From positions 186,001-250,000 of the forward strand of contig CP119316.1 in NCBI GenBank assembly GCA_029202985.1: a stretch of 64,000 nt of DNA. Direction: 5' to 3'. The translations under genes and the position numbers were made by a program. This document shows positions 49,052 to 58,176 of the stretch, in pieces. The stretch's first letter is position 1; the number at the start of each line of letters is the position of its first letter. This stretch comes from Candidatus Andeanibacterium colombiense. Its GTDB lineage: Bacteria; Pseudomonadota; Alphaproteobacteria; Sphingomonadales; Sphingomonadaceae. The notes under the pieces are model-generated. The model worked only from the letters and a program-made list of their open reading frames with translations. It did no database searches and was not told the origin of the DNA.

Positions 49052-51583
49052 ATGAGCGACGCGCCCCAATCCGCCCCGCAATCGATCCACCTGCGGATCC
49101 GCCGCGAGGCGCAGACCCTGATCACCTGGTTTCGCGAAAACTGGCGCCGCAGCCGCTGGTTTCGCTGGATCTCGCTCCTGCTGGGCGCGCTGCTGCTGCT
49201 TTACGCGGTGGTGTGGATCACGATCATCCGCACGCTGCCTGACGCGCGCACGTTGCTGACCTATCAGCCGCCGCTGCCGACGATGGTTCGCGGGTATGAC
49301 GGCGAGATCGTCGATTCCTACGCCCGCGAACGGCGCGTCCAGCTGCAATTCCGCGATTTTCCAAAGCCTCTGATCAACGCCTATCTCTCGGCCGAAGACA
49401 AGACCTTCTGGACCCACGGCGGGGTCGATGTGACCGGTCTGGCCGGCGCGGTGTTCGATTACGTGACCAAGATCGGCAGCGGGCAGCGCGCGCGGGGCGG
49501 CTCGACTATCACCCAGCAGGTCGCGAAGAACATTCTCGTCGGCAATGAATATTCGGTTGGGCGCAAGCTCAAGGAAATGCTGCTCGCGCGCAAGATTGAA
49601 GGGGTGCTCTCGAAGCAGCAGATCCTCGAACTCTATCTCAACGAAATCCCGCTCGGCCGCCGCAGTTTCGGCGTGCAGGCCGCCAGCCGGGCCTATTTCG
49701 GCAAGGACGTCGCCGATCTCTCGCTGAACGAATCCGCATTTCTCGCGATCCTGCCCAAGGCGCCCGAACAATACGGCCGCCCGCAGAACCAGGCGAAGGC
49801 GATTTCCCGGCGCAACTGGGTGCTGGACGAGATGGTCCAGAACGGCTTCGTTACCCGCGCGGCGGCCGATGCCGCCAAGGCGATGCCGCTTGGCCTGGTC
49901 ACCCAGCGCCCCGAATATGCGACGGTGGACGCCGGCTATTTCATGGAGGAAGTCCGCCGGCAACTGATTGAGAAATTCGGCGAGCAGGCGAGCGACGGGC
50001 CAAACAGTGTCTATGCGGGCGGCCTGTGGGTGCGGACTTCGCTCGATCCCGAATTGCAGAAGGCCGGCGCCGACGCGCTGCGGGCCGGGCTAATGCGCTA
50101 TGGGGGCAACCGCGCGTGGGACAAGCCGCTCGGCACGCTCAAGGTCGACGACGACAATTGGCGCGGGTTGCTGCAGAATTCGTTCCTGTCGATCAACTAT
50201 CTCGACTGGAAGGTCGGTGTCGTGATCGCCCGCGACGGCGGCAATGCGCGGATCGGCTTTGCCGATGGATCGCAGGCGCCGCTCGTCGGCCTGCCGGACA
50301 AGCTCAGGCAAGGCGACGTGATCGCCGCATCGCCCGAAGGTGGCGCGTGGAAAGTGCGCACCATCCCCGAGATTTCCGGCGGCTTCCTCGCCGAAGATCC
50401 GAACAACGGCCGGGTGCTCGCGATGCAGGGTGGGTTCGACCCGCGGCTGGGCGCGTTCAACCGCGCGACCCAGGCGCTGCGCCAGCCGGGCTCGACGATC
50501 AAGCCGTTCGTCTACGCCACCGGGCTCGACCAGGGCATGACCCCGGCGACAATGGTCCCCGATCAAGCCTATTGCGTCTATCAGGGCGCGGCGCTGGGCG
50601 AGAAATGCTTCCGCAACTTCGACAGTCGCGGCGTCGGCGGCGAACATACGATGCGCTGGGGCCTCGAACAGTCGCGCAATCTGATGACCGTTCATATCGC
50701 GGCCGACGCCGGGATGGAAAACGTCACCCGCACCTTCCGCCGGGTCGGGATCGGCAATTACGACAACTACCTCAGCTTCGCGCTCGGCGCGGGCGAAACC
50801 ACCGTGTCGAAGATGGTCAACGCCTATTCGGCACTGGTCGCGCAGGGCATTCAGCACCCGCAGACCGTGATCGACTTTATCCAGGATCGGAACGGCAAGG
50901 TGATCTGGCGCGCCGACCAGCGCGAATGCACTGGCTGCAACATGGACCAGTGGGACGGCAAAGCGATGCCGCGCTTCGCTTCCTCTGGCAAGCAGGTGCT
51001 CGATCCGCGCACCGCCTTCCAGGTTGTGCATATGCTCGAAGGCGTGGTCCAGCGCGGCACCGCGGTGGTTCTGCGTGATCTTAATTTCCCACTGTTCGGC
51101 AAGACCGGCACCACCACCGGGCCGACCAACGTATGGTTCGTCGGCGGGTCGCCCGATATCGTCGCCGGGGTCTATATGGGTTACGACCAGCCGCGCAGCC
51201 TTGGCGGCTATGCACAGGGCGGAACGCTGGCTGCGCCGATCTTCAAGCAATTCGTGAAGGAAAGTCGCGACCACTGGGACGGGCAGCCGTTCGTTGCGCC
51301 AGAGGGCATCCGGATGGTCCGGATCGACCGGGCGAGCGGTCGGCAGGTATTCGGCGATTGGCCGAGCACCGATCCCAAGGCCGCGACGATCTGGGAAGCG
51401 TTCAAGCCCGATACCGAGCCGCGCCGAGGCGGTGGGCTACAGGATGACATCGATTCGGTGCGCGACCTCGTCATCGCGCAACTCAAGCGCCGGGCGCAGA
51501 ACGCCGCGCAAGGTCCAGCCGCCGGCGATGCGGCCGCGCACCAGCCGGAAAACTTTGCAGAAGAGCAGGGTGGGCTCTATTAG
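49052..51583 (+). CDS. mrcA: penicillin-binding protein 1A
   Basis: This 843-residue bifunctional cell-wall synthase has a transmembrane anchor at about 40-62. The transglycosylase domain holds AEDKTFWTHGGVDVTGLAGA and RGGSTITQQVAKNI. The transpeptidase domain has SxxK as STIK in RQPGSTIKPFVYATGLDQG, SRN in GLEQSRNLMTV, and KTGTT in PLFGKTGTTTGPTNVWFVGG. It polymerises and crosslinks peptidoglycan. The downstream peroxiredoxin is separated by about 50 bases and has its own Shine-Dalgarno sequence. Confidence 0.94.
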   Translation: MSDAPQSAPQSIHLRIRREAQTLITWFRENWRRSRWFRWISLLLGALLLLYAVVWITIIRTLPDARTLLTYQPPLPTMVRGYDGEIVDSYARERRVQLQFRDFPKPLINAYLSAEDKTFWTHGGVDVTGLAGAVFDYVTKIGSGQRARGGSTITQQVAKNILVGNEYSVGRKLKEMLLARKIEGVLSKQQILELYLNEIPLGRRSFGVQAASRAYFGKDVADLSLNESAFLAILPKAPEQYGRPQNQAKAISRRNWVLDEMVQNGFVTRAAADAAKAMPLGLVTQRPEYATVDAGYFMEEVRRQLIEKFGEQASDGPNSVYAGGLWVRTSLDPELQKAGADALRAGLMRYGGNRAWDKPLGTLKVDDDNWRGLLQNSFLSINYLDWKVGVVIARDGGNARIGFADGSQAPLVGLPDKLRQGDVIAASPEGGAWKVRTIPEISGGFLAEDPNNGRVLAMQGGFDPRLGAFNRATQALRQPGSTIKPFVYATGLDQGMTPATMVPDQAYCVYQGAALGEKCFRNFDSRGVGGEHTMRWGLEQSRNLMTVHIAADAGMENVTRTFRRVGIGNYDNYLSFALGAGETTVSKMVNAYSALVAQGIQHPQTVIDFIQDRNGKVIWRADQRECTGCNMDQWDGKAMPRFASSGKQVLDPRTAFQVVHMLEGVVQRGTAVVLRDLNFPLFGKTGTTTGPTNVWFVGGSPDIVAGVYMGYDQPRSLGGYAQGGTLAAPIFKQFVKESRDHWDGQPFVAPEGIRMVRIDRASGRQVFGDWPSTDPKAATIWEAFKPDTEPRRGGGLQDDIDSVRDLVIAQLKRRAQNAAQGPAAGDAAAHQPENFAEEQGGLY

Positions 51584-51632
51584 GAAGCTAAGGTTCGCCT
51601 TGGGACGGGCATTCCGATTGGGAGGATAGACA

Positions 51633-52181
51633 ATGATCGCACGTACTCTCGCCGCTTTGGCCGCACTCGCACTGGCCGCCGCGCCAGGGCATGCCGAACT
51701 CAAGAAAGGCGCACCCGCGCCGATGTTCGTCGCCAATGGTGCCCAGGCCGGCAAGCCAATCCGGTTCGATCTCAAGCAGGCGCTGAAGAAGGGCCCGGTC
51801 GTGCTCTATTTCTTCCCGGCCGCCTTCACTCCGGGCTGCAATATCGAAGCTGCCGCCTTCGCGCAGGCGATCCCCGACTTCAAGAAGGCGGGCGCTACCG
51901 TGGTCGGCCTGACGATGGGCAACGTCGAGCAGCTCTCCGATTTCTCTTCGAAGCATTGCGCCGGCCAGTTCCCGGTCGCGGTGGCGGACAACAAGATCAA
52001 GGCCGAATACGACGTCGACCTCAAGAAGCCCGACGGCACCTCGACCGGCTATACGGACCGCACGACTTACGTGATCGCCCGTAACGGCAAGATCATGATG
52101 GCCTATACGGCGATGAAGCCGAACGACCACATCGCCAACAGCCTTGCCGCGGTAAAGGCGCTCAGCAGCAAGAAGAGCTGA
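51633..52181 (+). CDS. secreted peroxiredoxin (AhpC/TSA family)
   Basis: This 182-residue thioredoxin-fold peroxidase has signal peptide MIARTLAALAALALAAAPGH, cleaving near GHAE. The peroxidatic Cys is in YFFPAAFTPGCNIEAAAFAQ at about residue 69; a second Cys in SSKHCAGQF may resolve it. It probably detoxifies peroxides in the periplasm, close to the PBP1A cell-wall genes. GGAGG precedes ATG 51633. A hairpin 16 bases after the stop may end transcription. Confidence 0.88.
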   Translation: MIARTLAALAALALAAAPGHAELKKGAPAPMFVANGAQAGKPIRFDLKQALKKGPVVLYFFPAAFTPGCNIEAAAFAQAIPDFKKAGATVVGLTMGNVEQLSDFSSKHCAGQFPVAVADNKIKAEYDVDLKKPDGTSTGYTDRTTYVIARNGKIMMAYTAMKPNDHIANSLAAVKALSSKKS

Positions 52182-52197
52182 GCTCTTCGCGATCGGA

Positions 52198-52213
52198 CGG
52201 CCACGACTGGCCG
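52198..52213 (+). terminator. hairpin after the peroxiredoxin gene
   Basis: CGGCCA-CGAC-TGGCCG forms a perfect 6-bp stem with a four-base loop 16 bases past the stop codon. There is only a short T-run further on, so termination strength is uncertain. It could isolate prfB from upstream transcription. Confidence 0.35.
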
Positions 52214-52277
52214 CCCGCCTTTACAATCGGTCGCCTTCCGCCTAGCGCGCCGCTCTGAAATATCGGAGTGAAGTGTC

Positions 52278-53405
52278 ATGCGTGCCGAGGGGCAGGCCCA
52301 TATCGACCGGATCGAAGCCGCGCTGGCGCTGGTCCGCCGCTCGCTCGACTGGGACCGCGCCGTGCGCCGGCTCGACGAGCTCAACGCGCGGGTCGAGGAC
52401 CCGACCCTGTGGGACGATCCCAAGCAGGCCGAGCAGGTGATGCGCGAGCGGCGACGGCTCGAAGCCTCGATCGGTGCGGCCAATGCGATCAAGGACGAAA
52501 TGGCCAATGCGGTCGAATTCGTCGAGCTGGGCGAAGCCGAAAGCGACGACGACACGGTTCGCGAAGGGCTCGACGCGCTGAAGGCGCTGGCCGATCGGGC
52601 GGATGCGGACAAGGTCCAGGCGCTGCTCTCGGGCGAGGCCGACGCCAACGACAGCTATATCGAAATCCATGCCGGCGCGGGCGGGACCGAGAGCCAGGAC
52701 TGGGCCGAAATGCTCCAGCGGATGTACACCCGCTGGGCCGAACGCCACGGCTTCAAGGTCGAGCTGGTCGATTACCATTCGGGGGAGCAGGCCGGGATCA
52801 AATCGGCCACGCTGTTGGTCAAGGGCGAGAACGCCTATGGCTACGCCAAGACCGAGAGCGGCGTCCACCGCCTCGTCCGGATCAGCCCCTACGACAGCTC
52901 GGCCCGCCGCCACACCAGCTTCAGCTCGGTCTGGGTGTTCCCGGTGATCGACGACAATATCGAGATCGAGGTCAACCCCGCCGATCTCAAGATCGACACC
53001 TACCGCGCTTCGGGCGCGGGTGGGCAGCACGTCAACACCACCGATTCCGCGGTCCGGATCACCCACGCGCCGTCCGGCATCGTGGTCGCCAGCCAGATCG
53101 ACCGCTCGCAGCACAAGAACCGCGAAATCGCGATGAACATGCTAAAGGCCCGGCTGTTCGAGGAAGAGATGCGCAAGCGCGAGGAGGCCGCGAGCACCGA
53201 GCATGCGTCGAAGAGCGACATCGGCTGGGGCCACCAGATCCGCTCCTACGTCCTCCAGCCATACCAGCTGGTGAAGGATCTGCGCACCGGCGCCACCTCG
53301 ACCGCGCCCGATGATGTGCTCGACGGCGATATCGACGATTTCATCTCCGCCGCGCTCGCCCAGCGGGTGACCGGCGAGACGGTCGACGTGGAGGACGTCG
53401 ATTGA
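52278..53405 (+). CDS. prfB: peptide chain release factor 2
   Basis: This 375-residue RF2 recognises UGA/UAA stop codons. The GGQ catalytic motif is in RASGAGGQHVNTTDSAVR (about residue 243). The stop-codon tripeptide position reads SPY in RISPYDSSARRHTSF instead of SPF. There is no internal frameshift site: the gene is one open frame, unlike E. coli prfB. GGAGTG lies 8 bases before ATG 52278. The stop overlaps the TTG start of the next gene (TTGA), an unusual coupling. Confidence 0.94.
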   Translation: MRAEGQAHIDRIEAALALVRRSLDWDRAVRRLDELNARVEDPTLWDDPKQAEQVMRERRRLEASIGAANAIKDEMANAVEFVELGEAESDDDTVREGLDALKALADRADADKVQALLSGEADANDSYIEIHAGAGGTESQDWAEMLQRMYTRWAERHGFKVELVDYHSGEQAGIKSATLLVKGENAYGYAKTESGVHRLVRISPYDSSARRHTSFSSVWVFPVIDDNIEIEVNPADLKIDTYRASGAGGQHVNTTDSAVRITHAPSGIVVASQIDRSQHKNREIAMNMLKARLFEEEMRKREEAASTEHASKSDIGWGHQIRSYVLQPYQLVKDLRTGATSTAPDDVLDGDIDDFISAALAQRVTGETVDVEDVD

Positions 53406-54133
53406 GGCTGATTGCCGCTCTTTGCCTGGCTACGCTGGCGCTGGCGGGCGGCTGCGCGAAGCAGGAGGACGCCAAGCGCCCCGATACTTCGCGCGAGTTT
53501 CCGCAGGCCTCGCGCCCGGTCTCGTCGAGTTCGGAGACCAACGCCGCGAGTGAGCGGTCACGCGACGACCGGAACGAAGCTACCACGGTGATGGATCTCG
53601 CACATATCGCACCCGGAATGACGGTCGCCGACATCGGCGCGGGCGAAGGCTACTATACCGTCCGCCTGTCGGAACGCGTCGGCGTGCATGGGCGGGTGCT
53701 GGCACAGGATATCGATCAGGGCGCGATCGAACGGCTGGGTACCCGGGTCGAGCGCGAGCGGCTCGACAATGTCTCGATCAAGCTCGGCGCGGAAGACGAT
53801 CCGAAATTGCCCGAAGACAGCTTCGACCGCGTGTTCATGGTCCACATGTATCATGAGGTGACCGAGCCTTACGCCTTCCTCTGGCGGTTGCGCCCGGCGC
53901 TGCGCGAACACGGTCAGGTGGTCGTCGTCGATGTTGACCGGCCGACCGGCCAGCACGGCATTCCTCCCAAGCTGCTGTTCTGCGAAATGGATCATGTGGG
54001 CTTCCGTCTGGTCGAATTTGTCCGTAAACCGGAACTCGCAGGCTATTATGCGCAATTCGAAGCCGTTGGTGATCGGCCCGAGCCGAAAGACATTCAACCC
54101 TGTCGCCAGCCGGGTGACGAAAGCAACAAATAA
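53402..54133 (+). CDS. lipoprotein-type SAM-dependent methyltransferase
   Basis: This 243-residue protein has a lipoprotein signal (LIAALCLATLALAGGC) followed by a Ser/Arg-rich linker and a class I methyltransferase domain. Motif I is VADIGAGEGYYTVRLSERVG at about residue 75 and a post-motif is FDRVFMVHMYHEVTEPYAF. SAM is not available in the periplasm, so either the protein is not exported, or the domain has lost activity and binds something else. The TTG start overlaps the prfB TGA. It is a small puzzle rather than a clear enzyme. Confidence 0.75.
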   Translation: MRLIAALCLATLALAGGCAKQEDAKRPDTSREFPQASRPVSSSSETNAASERSRDDRNEATTVMDLAHIAPGMTVADIGAGEGYYTVRLSERVGVHGRVLAQDIDQGAIERLGTRVERERLDNVSIKLGAEDDPKLPEDSFDRVFMVHMYHEVTEPYAFLWRLRPALREHGQVVVVDVDRPTGQHGIPPKLLFCEMDHVGFRLVEFVRKPELAGYYAQFEAVGDRPEPKDIQPCRQPGDESNK

Positions 54134-54169
54134 CCCGGCCAGCGGGGCGCGCACTTTTTAGGAACGCAC

Positions 54170-55576
54170 ATGAGTTTCAAGGGATTACGGCCCATCCTCT
54201 ATGGTGGCCGCGAAGTATGGCCGCTGATCGAGGGCGGCAAAGGCGTCGCCGCCACCAATCATGCCTCATCGGGTGCCTGGGCGGCCGCCGGCGGCATCGG
54301 CACAGTGAGCGCAGTGAACGCCGATTCGTACGATATGGACGGCAATTTCATTCCGCAGGTCTATCCGCAGCGCACCCGCGTCGAACGGCACGAACAGCTG
54401 ATCCGCTATGCGATCGACGGAGCGGTGGAGCAGGTCCGCCGGGCTTATGACATCGCCAGCGGCAAGGGCGCGATCAACATCAACGTGCTGTGGGAAATGG
54501 GCGGCGCGCAGGCGGTGCTCGAAGGTGTCTTGGAGAAGACCCGCGGGCTCGTGACCGGTGTCACCTGCGGCGCGGGTATGCCCTACAAGCTCGCCGAGAT
54601 CGCCGCGAACTTCAACGTCAACTATCTCCCGATCATCAGTTCCGCCCGCGCCTTCCGCGCGCTGTGGAAACGGTCCTACAACAAGGTCGCCGAACTGATG
54701 GCGGCGGTAGTCTATGAGGACCCGTGGCTGGCCGGCGGGCACAACGGCCTGTCCAACGCCGAAGACCCTCTCAAGCCGGAAGATCCGTACCCCCGCGTGA
54801 AGCTGCTGCGCGAGACGATGCGCCAGGAAGGCGTGTCGGACGATGTGCCGATCATCATGGCCGGCGGCGTGTGGTTCCTGCGCGACTGGGACAATTGGAT
54901 CGACAATCCCGAACTCGGCCAGATCGCGTTCCAGTACGGCACCCGCCCGCTGTTGACGCATGAAAGCCCGATCCCGCAGGCCTGGAAAGACCGCTTGCGC
55001 ACGCTCGATCCGGGCGACGTGTTGCTGCACAAGTTCTCGCCCACCGGCTTTTACAGTTCGGCGGTGCGCAATCCCTTCCTGCGCAACCTGGAAGAGCGCT
55101 CGGAACGCCAGATCCCCTATTCGCGGGTCGCGGCGGGCGAGCACACCGTGGAACTCGACGTCGGGGTCAAGGGCAAGAACTTCTGGGTCGCTCCGAAGGA
55201 CCGCGATCGCGCGCGTGCATGGTCGGGCGCGGGCTTCACCGAAGCGCTCAAGACGCCGGACGACACCGTGGTGTTCGTGACCCCGGCCGAACGCTCGGTC
55301 ATCCGCCAGGACCAGGCCGATTGCATGGGCTGCCTGTCGCATTGCGGCTTCTCGTCGTGGAAGGATCATGACGACTACACCACCGGCCGCCTCGCCGATC
55401 CGCGCAGCTTCTGCATCCAGAAGACCCTGCAGGACATCGCCCACGGCGGCGACGTCGAGCAGAACCTGATGTTCGCCGGCCACGCGGCCTACCGCTTCAA
55501 ACAGGACCCGTTCTATTCGAACAATTTCACCCCGACGGTGAAGGAACTGGTCGACCGGATTTTGACGGGAGACTGA
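54170..55576 (+). CDS. nitronate monooxygenase-like flavin oxidoreductase with C-terminal Cys cluster
   Basis: This 468-residue TIM-barrel flavoprotein of the NPD/nitronate monooxygenase superfamily has the FMN-binding blocks GAININVLWEMGGAQ, VTGVTCGAGMPYKLAEI, PIIMAGGVWFLRDW, and IAFQYGTRPLL. A C-terminal extension carries CMGCLSHCGFSSW and a later FCIQKTLQDIA, giving four Cys able to hold an iron-sulphur cluster, which ordinary nitronate monooxygenases lack. The substrate is unknown. It follows the methyltransferase gene by 36 bases and is followed by a REP-like repeat. Confidence 0.82.
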   Translation: MSFKGLRPILYGGREVWPLIEGGKGVAATNHASSGAWAAAGGIGTVSAVNADSYDMDGNFIPQVYPQRTRVERHEQLIRYAIDGAVEQVRRAYDIASGKGAININVLWEMGGAQAVLEGVLEKTRGLVTGVTCGAGMPYKLAEIAANFNVNYLPIISSARAFRALWKRSYNKVAELMAAVVYEDPWLAGGHNGLSNAEDPLKPEDPYPRVKLLRETMRQEGVSDDVPIIMAGGVWFLRDWDNWIDNPELGQIAFQYGTRPLLTHESPIPQAWKDRLRTLDPGDVLLHKFSPTGFYSSAVRNPFLRNLEERSERQIPYSRVAAGEHTVELDVGVKGKNFWVAPKDRDRARAWSGAGFTEALKTPDDTVVFVTPAERSVIRQDQADCMGCLSHCGFSSWKDHDDYTTGRLADPRSFCIQKTLQDIAHGGDVEQNLMFAGHAAYRFKQDPFYSNNFTPTVKELVDRILTGD

Positions 55577-55607
55577 GCGGTACCTTTTTGGCCCACTTTC
55601 CAACCCT

Positions 55608-55636
55608 CGTCATTCTGAACTTGTTTCAGGATCCAT
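55608..55636 (+). repeat. single REP-like repeat
   Basis: CGTCATTCTGAACTTGTTTC and onward match the elements at 1901-2043 and 5355-5493. This copy is alone. It lies in the gap between the flavin oxidoreductase and the convergent DUF1348 gene and may serve as a terminator for both. Confidence 0.75.
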
Positions 55637-55750
55637 TGTGCCGAATACGAAGGTGCGGGCGTGTGGGGGACTCCTATCCGCTGACGCCGCGTTCTTACCC
55701 CTTCGCTCCGGTCTGGACGTGCGGGACGCGGGGGCTCCCGCCTTTGGGCC

Positions 55751-56215
55751 CTAAAGCCCCAGCACGCTAAGCCCCGGATGATCCGCCGGGCGGGCGCCGC
55801 TCGGCCAATGGAACTTGCGTTCGCTCTCGGCGATCGCGAGATCGTTGATTGAGGCGAAGCGGCGGGCCATCAGGCCATCGGCGTCGAATTCCCAATTCTC
55901 GTTGCCATAGGACCGGTGCCACTGGCCGCCGGCGTCGTGCCATTCATAGGCGAAGCGCACCGCGATGCGATTGCCTTCGAAAGCCCAGACTTCCTTGATC
56001 AGTCTGTAATCGAGTTCGCGCGCCCATTTGCGGGTCAGGAATTCCACGATCTGCGCCCGCCCACGCGGAAACTCGGCGCGGTTCCGCCATTCGCTGTCCT
56101 CGGTATAGGCGAGCGAGACGCGTTCCGGATCGCGCGAGTTCCACGCATCCTCCGCCATCCGGGCCTTCTGCGCGGCGGTTTCCGTGGTGAAGGGTGGGAA
56201 GGGGGGACGGGCCAT
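55751..56215 (-). CDS. DUF1348 family protein (NTF2-like)
   Basis: This 154-residue NTF2/SnoaL-like protein has the family block PFTTETAAQKARMAEDAWNS followed by YTEDSEWRNRAEFPRGRAQI and KEVWAFEGNRIAVRFAYEWH. Residues FGNENWEFD-type positions are present as YGNENWEFDADGLMARRFAS. Members of this fold are small cone-shaped enzymes or binders; no function is established for DUF1348. ATG 56215 overlaps the dehydrogenase stop (ATGA), so the two are coupled. Confidence 0.85.
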   Translation of the reverse strand: MARPPFPPFTTETAAQKARMAEDAWNSRDPERVSLAYTEDSEWRNRAEFPRGRAQIVEFLTRKWARELDYRLIKEVWAFEGNRIAVRFAYEWHDAGGQWHRSYGNENWEFDADGLMARRFASINDLAIAESERKFHWPSGARPADHPGLSVLGL

Positions 56216-57183
56216 CACACCGCGTCCGGCAGGGCTTCGCCCGCGATCCAGGCCTGGATGTTGCGGATGATTTTCTCGCCCGCTTCGGTGCGCCCCTCCA
56301 CCGTCGCGCTGCCGAGATGGGGCAAAGCAGTGACGTTTTTCAGGTGCATGAATTCGGGGCGGATGTTGGGTTCGCCGACGAACACGTCGAGCCCGGCGCC
56401 GCCGAGATGCCTGCTTTCGAGCGCGGCGATCAGCGCCGGCTCGTCGATCAGGTCGCCCCGGCCGCTGTTGATCACGAAGGAGCCTGGCTTCATCGCCGCG
56501 ATCCGTTCCGCATTCAGCATTCCGCGGGTCTCGGGGGTGGAGGGACAGTTGAGCGAGAGATAATCGGCGGTGCGGATCAATTGCTCGAGATCGGGCTGAA
56601 ACCGCACGCCGAGTGTCGTTTCCTCCGCTTCGGGCAGGCGGCGACGATTGTTGTAGGCGATTTCCATCCCGAAGGCGCGCGCGCGGCTCGCCAGTTCCTT
56701 GCCGATCGCGCCCATGCCGACGATGCCGAGCAGCTTGCCGCGCAGGTTGCGTCCGAGCAGCCGCGACGGCGCCCAGCCGTCCCACTCGCCCGCAGCGACC
56801 ATGCGGATGCCTTCCGACAGGCGGCGGGTAGCGTTAAGGATCAGCGCCATAGTGATGTCGGCGGTGTCGTGGGTGAACACATCGGGCGTGTTGGTGACCG
56901 CGATGCCCTTCGCCTTGAGTGCCGGGATGTCGAGGTGATCGGTCCCGGCGCCGAAATTGGCGACCAGCTTCAGGCGTTCGCCCGCCTGGTCGATCATCGC
57001 CGCGTCGATCTTGTCGGTGACATTGGGCACCAGCACGTCGCAGTCCTGCATCGCCGCGATCAGCGCGTCGCGGGTCAGGGCGCGGTCTTCCGGGTTGAAT
57101 ACGGTGTCGAACAATTCGGCCATCTTCGGCTCGACGCCGGGGAGGGGACGGGTGACGATTACGCGGGGCTTGATGCTGCTCAT
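56215..57183 (-). CDS. 2-hydroxyacid dehydrogenase (D-glycerate/glyoxylate reductase type)
   Basis: This 322-residue NAD(P)-dependent D-2-hydroxyacid dehydrogenase has the Rossmann motif LLGIVGMGAIGKELASRARA. The catalytic Arg is in INSGRGDLIDEPAL, Glu in GLDVFVGEPNIRPE, and His in ALPHLGSATVEGR. Relatives reduce glyoxylate or hydroxypyruvate. ATG 57183 (MSSIKPRVIVTRPL) was chosen over an upstream in-frame ATG. It is divergent from the SH3 gene and coupled to the DUF1348 gene. Confidence 0.9.
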   Translation of the reverse strand: MSSIKPRVIVTRPLPGVEPKMAELFDTVFNPEDRALTRDALIAAMQDCDVLVPNVTDKIDAAMIDQAGERLKLVANFGAGTDHLDIPALKAKGIAVTNTPDVFTHDTADITMALILNATRRLSEGIRMVAAGEWDGWAPSRLLGRNLRGKLLGIVGMGAIGKELASRARAFGMEIAYNNRRRLPEAEETTLGVRFQPDLEQLIRTADYLSLNCPSTPETRGMLNAERIAAMKPGSFVINSGRGDLIDEPALIAALESRHLGGAGLDVFVGEPNIRPEFMHLKNVTALPHLGSATVEGRTEAGEKIIRNIQAWIAGEALPDAV

Positions 57184-57260
57184 GGGCGAGCCGCTATGCG
57201 CGCGGGGGTTACGGGTCAAGCGCGCTTGAAGCATCGGCGCTCAACGACGTAAGAAGCGCA

Positions 57261-57728
57261 ATGCGATTCCTTGTCCGTCTCCTGAGCTTTACTTTGCTGT
57301 GCGTCCCGGCGGCAATTTACGCGCAGAACCGAGAGACGCCCTATTGGGCCTCGCTCCGTTCCCACGAAGTGAACATGCGCGTGGGGCCGAGCGAGGATTA
57401 CCAGGTGTCCTGGGTCTATCGCCGCGAGGGGCTGCCCGTGAAAGTCGTACGCCTGCGCGAAGGCTGGCGGCTGGTTCGCGATCCGGACGGCGCACAAGGT
57501 TGGATTCTCGCCCGCCTGCTCAACCCGGCCCGCACCGGACTGGTGATCGGCAAGGGCCCGACCGCGATCCGCGCGGGCGCTTCGGAAGCTGCGAAGCTGC
57601 TCTGGAACGTCGAGCCGGGCGCGATCGGCAAGCTTGGCGATTGCGACGAAGGCTGGTGTGAATTGAACGTTCGCGGACATAAAGGGTGGGTCCGCCAGTC
57701 GCGCCTGTGGGGCGCCGGCGAACCCTGA
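57261..57728 (+). CDS. secreted SH3-domain protein
   Basis: This 155-residue protein has signal peptide MRFLVRLLSFTLLCVPAAIY followed by AQNRE. It has two bacterial SH3 (SH3b) modules: ASLRSHEVNMRVGPSEDYQV and a second beginning near residue 95, ending GHKGWVRQSRLWGAGEP. SH3b modules often bind peptidoglycan, so a cell-wall role is likely, but no catalytic residues are seen. It lies in a divergent pair with the dehydrogenase and is followed by a convergent lipoprotein gene 9 bases on. Confidence 0.85.
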   Translation: MRFLVRLLSFTLLCVPAAIYAQNRETPYWASLRSHEVNMRVGPSEDYQVSWVYRREGLPVKVVRLREGWRLVRDPDGAQGWILARLLNPARTGLVIGKGPTAIRAGASEAAKLLWNVEPGAIGKLGDCDEGWCELNVRGHKGWVRQSRLWGAGEP

Positions 57729-57737
57729 CCCGATATT

Positions 57738-58106
57738 TTACCCCAGCTTGGTGAGCTTGAGGGGCGCGCCCTTGTCCGGCGTGGCCGTGAGCGTCCCGTC
57801 CTCGCTCGACCCGCTCATCGTGTAGCATTCCGGAGCCGATCCGGCGGCCGACGAGGTGAAGCAGGTCTTCCCGTCCTTCAGTTCCCAGGTGCCCGCGTCG
57901 CTGACGATGCCCGCCGAGGCATCGGTATAGGTGTGATTGGCCTCGAGCACCGAAGACATCTTCTTACCGTCAGGACCGGTGTATTGATAACTCCCGACCA
58001 TCTGCTCGTCGGGGGTGTTCGGTTTTTCGGTCGGCGCTTCGGTGGGCTGCGACGCCGAGCAGGCAGTCAAAGACGCAAGTGCAGCGACTAAAAGGATATT
58101 TCTCAT
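57738..58106 (-). CDS. small lipoprotein of unknown function
   Basis: This 122-residue lipoprotein has signal MRNILLVAALASLTACSASQ with the lipobox LTAC at residue 16. A Pro/Thr/Glu-rich linker (about 20-35) precedes a compact beta-rich domain: MVGSYQYTGPDGKKMSSVLE, GTWELKDGKTCFTSSAAGSA with an internal Cys pair, then GTLTATPDKGAPLKLTKLG. It may sense or bind at the outer membrane. No family is recognised. Its 3' end faces the SH3 gene. Confidence 0.75.
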   Translation of the reverse strand: MRNILLVAALASLTACSASQPTEAPTEKPNTPDEQMVGSYQYTGPDGKKMSSVLEANHTYTDASAGIVSDAGTWELKDGKTCFTSSAAGSAPECYTMSGSSEDGTLTATPDKGAPLKLTKLG

Positions 58107-58176
58107 TTATTCCCCTCCCTTATATTTAAGAGAGGGGAGTTTTATCACAGATCGGGCCGAAGCCCAAAGATAGCGG

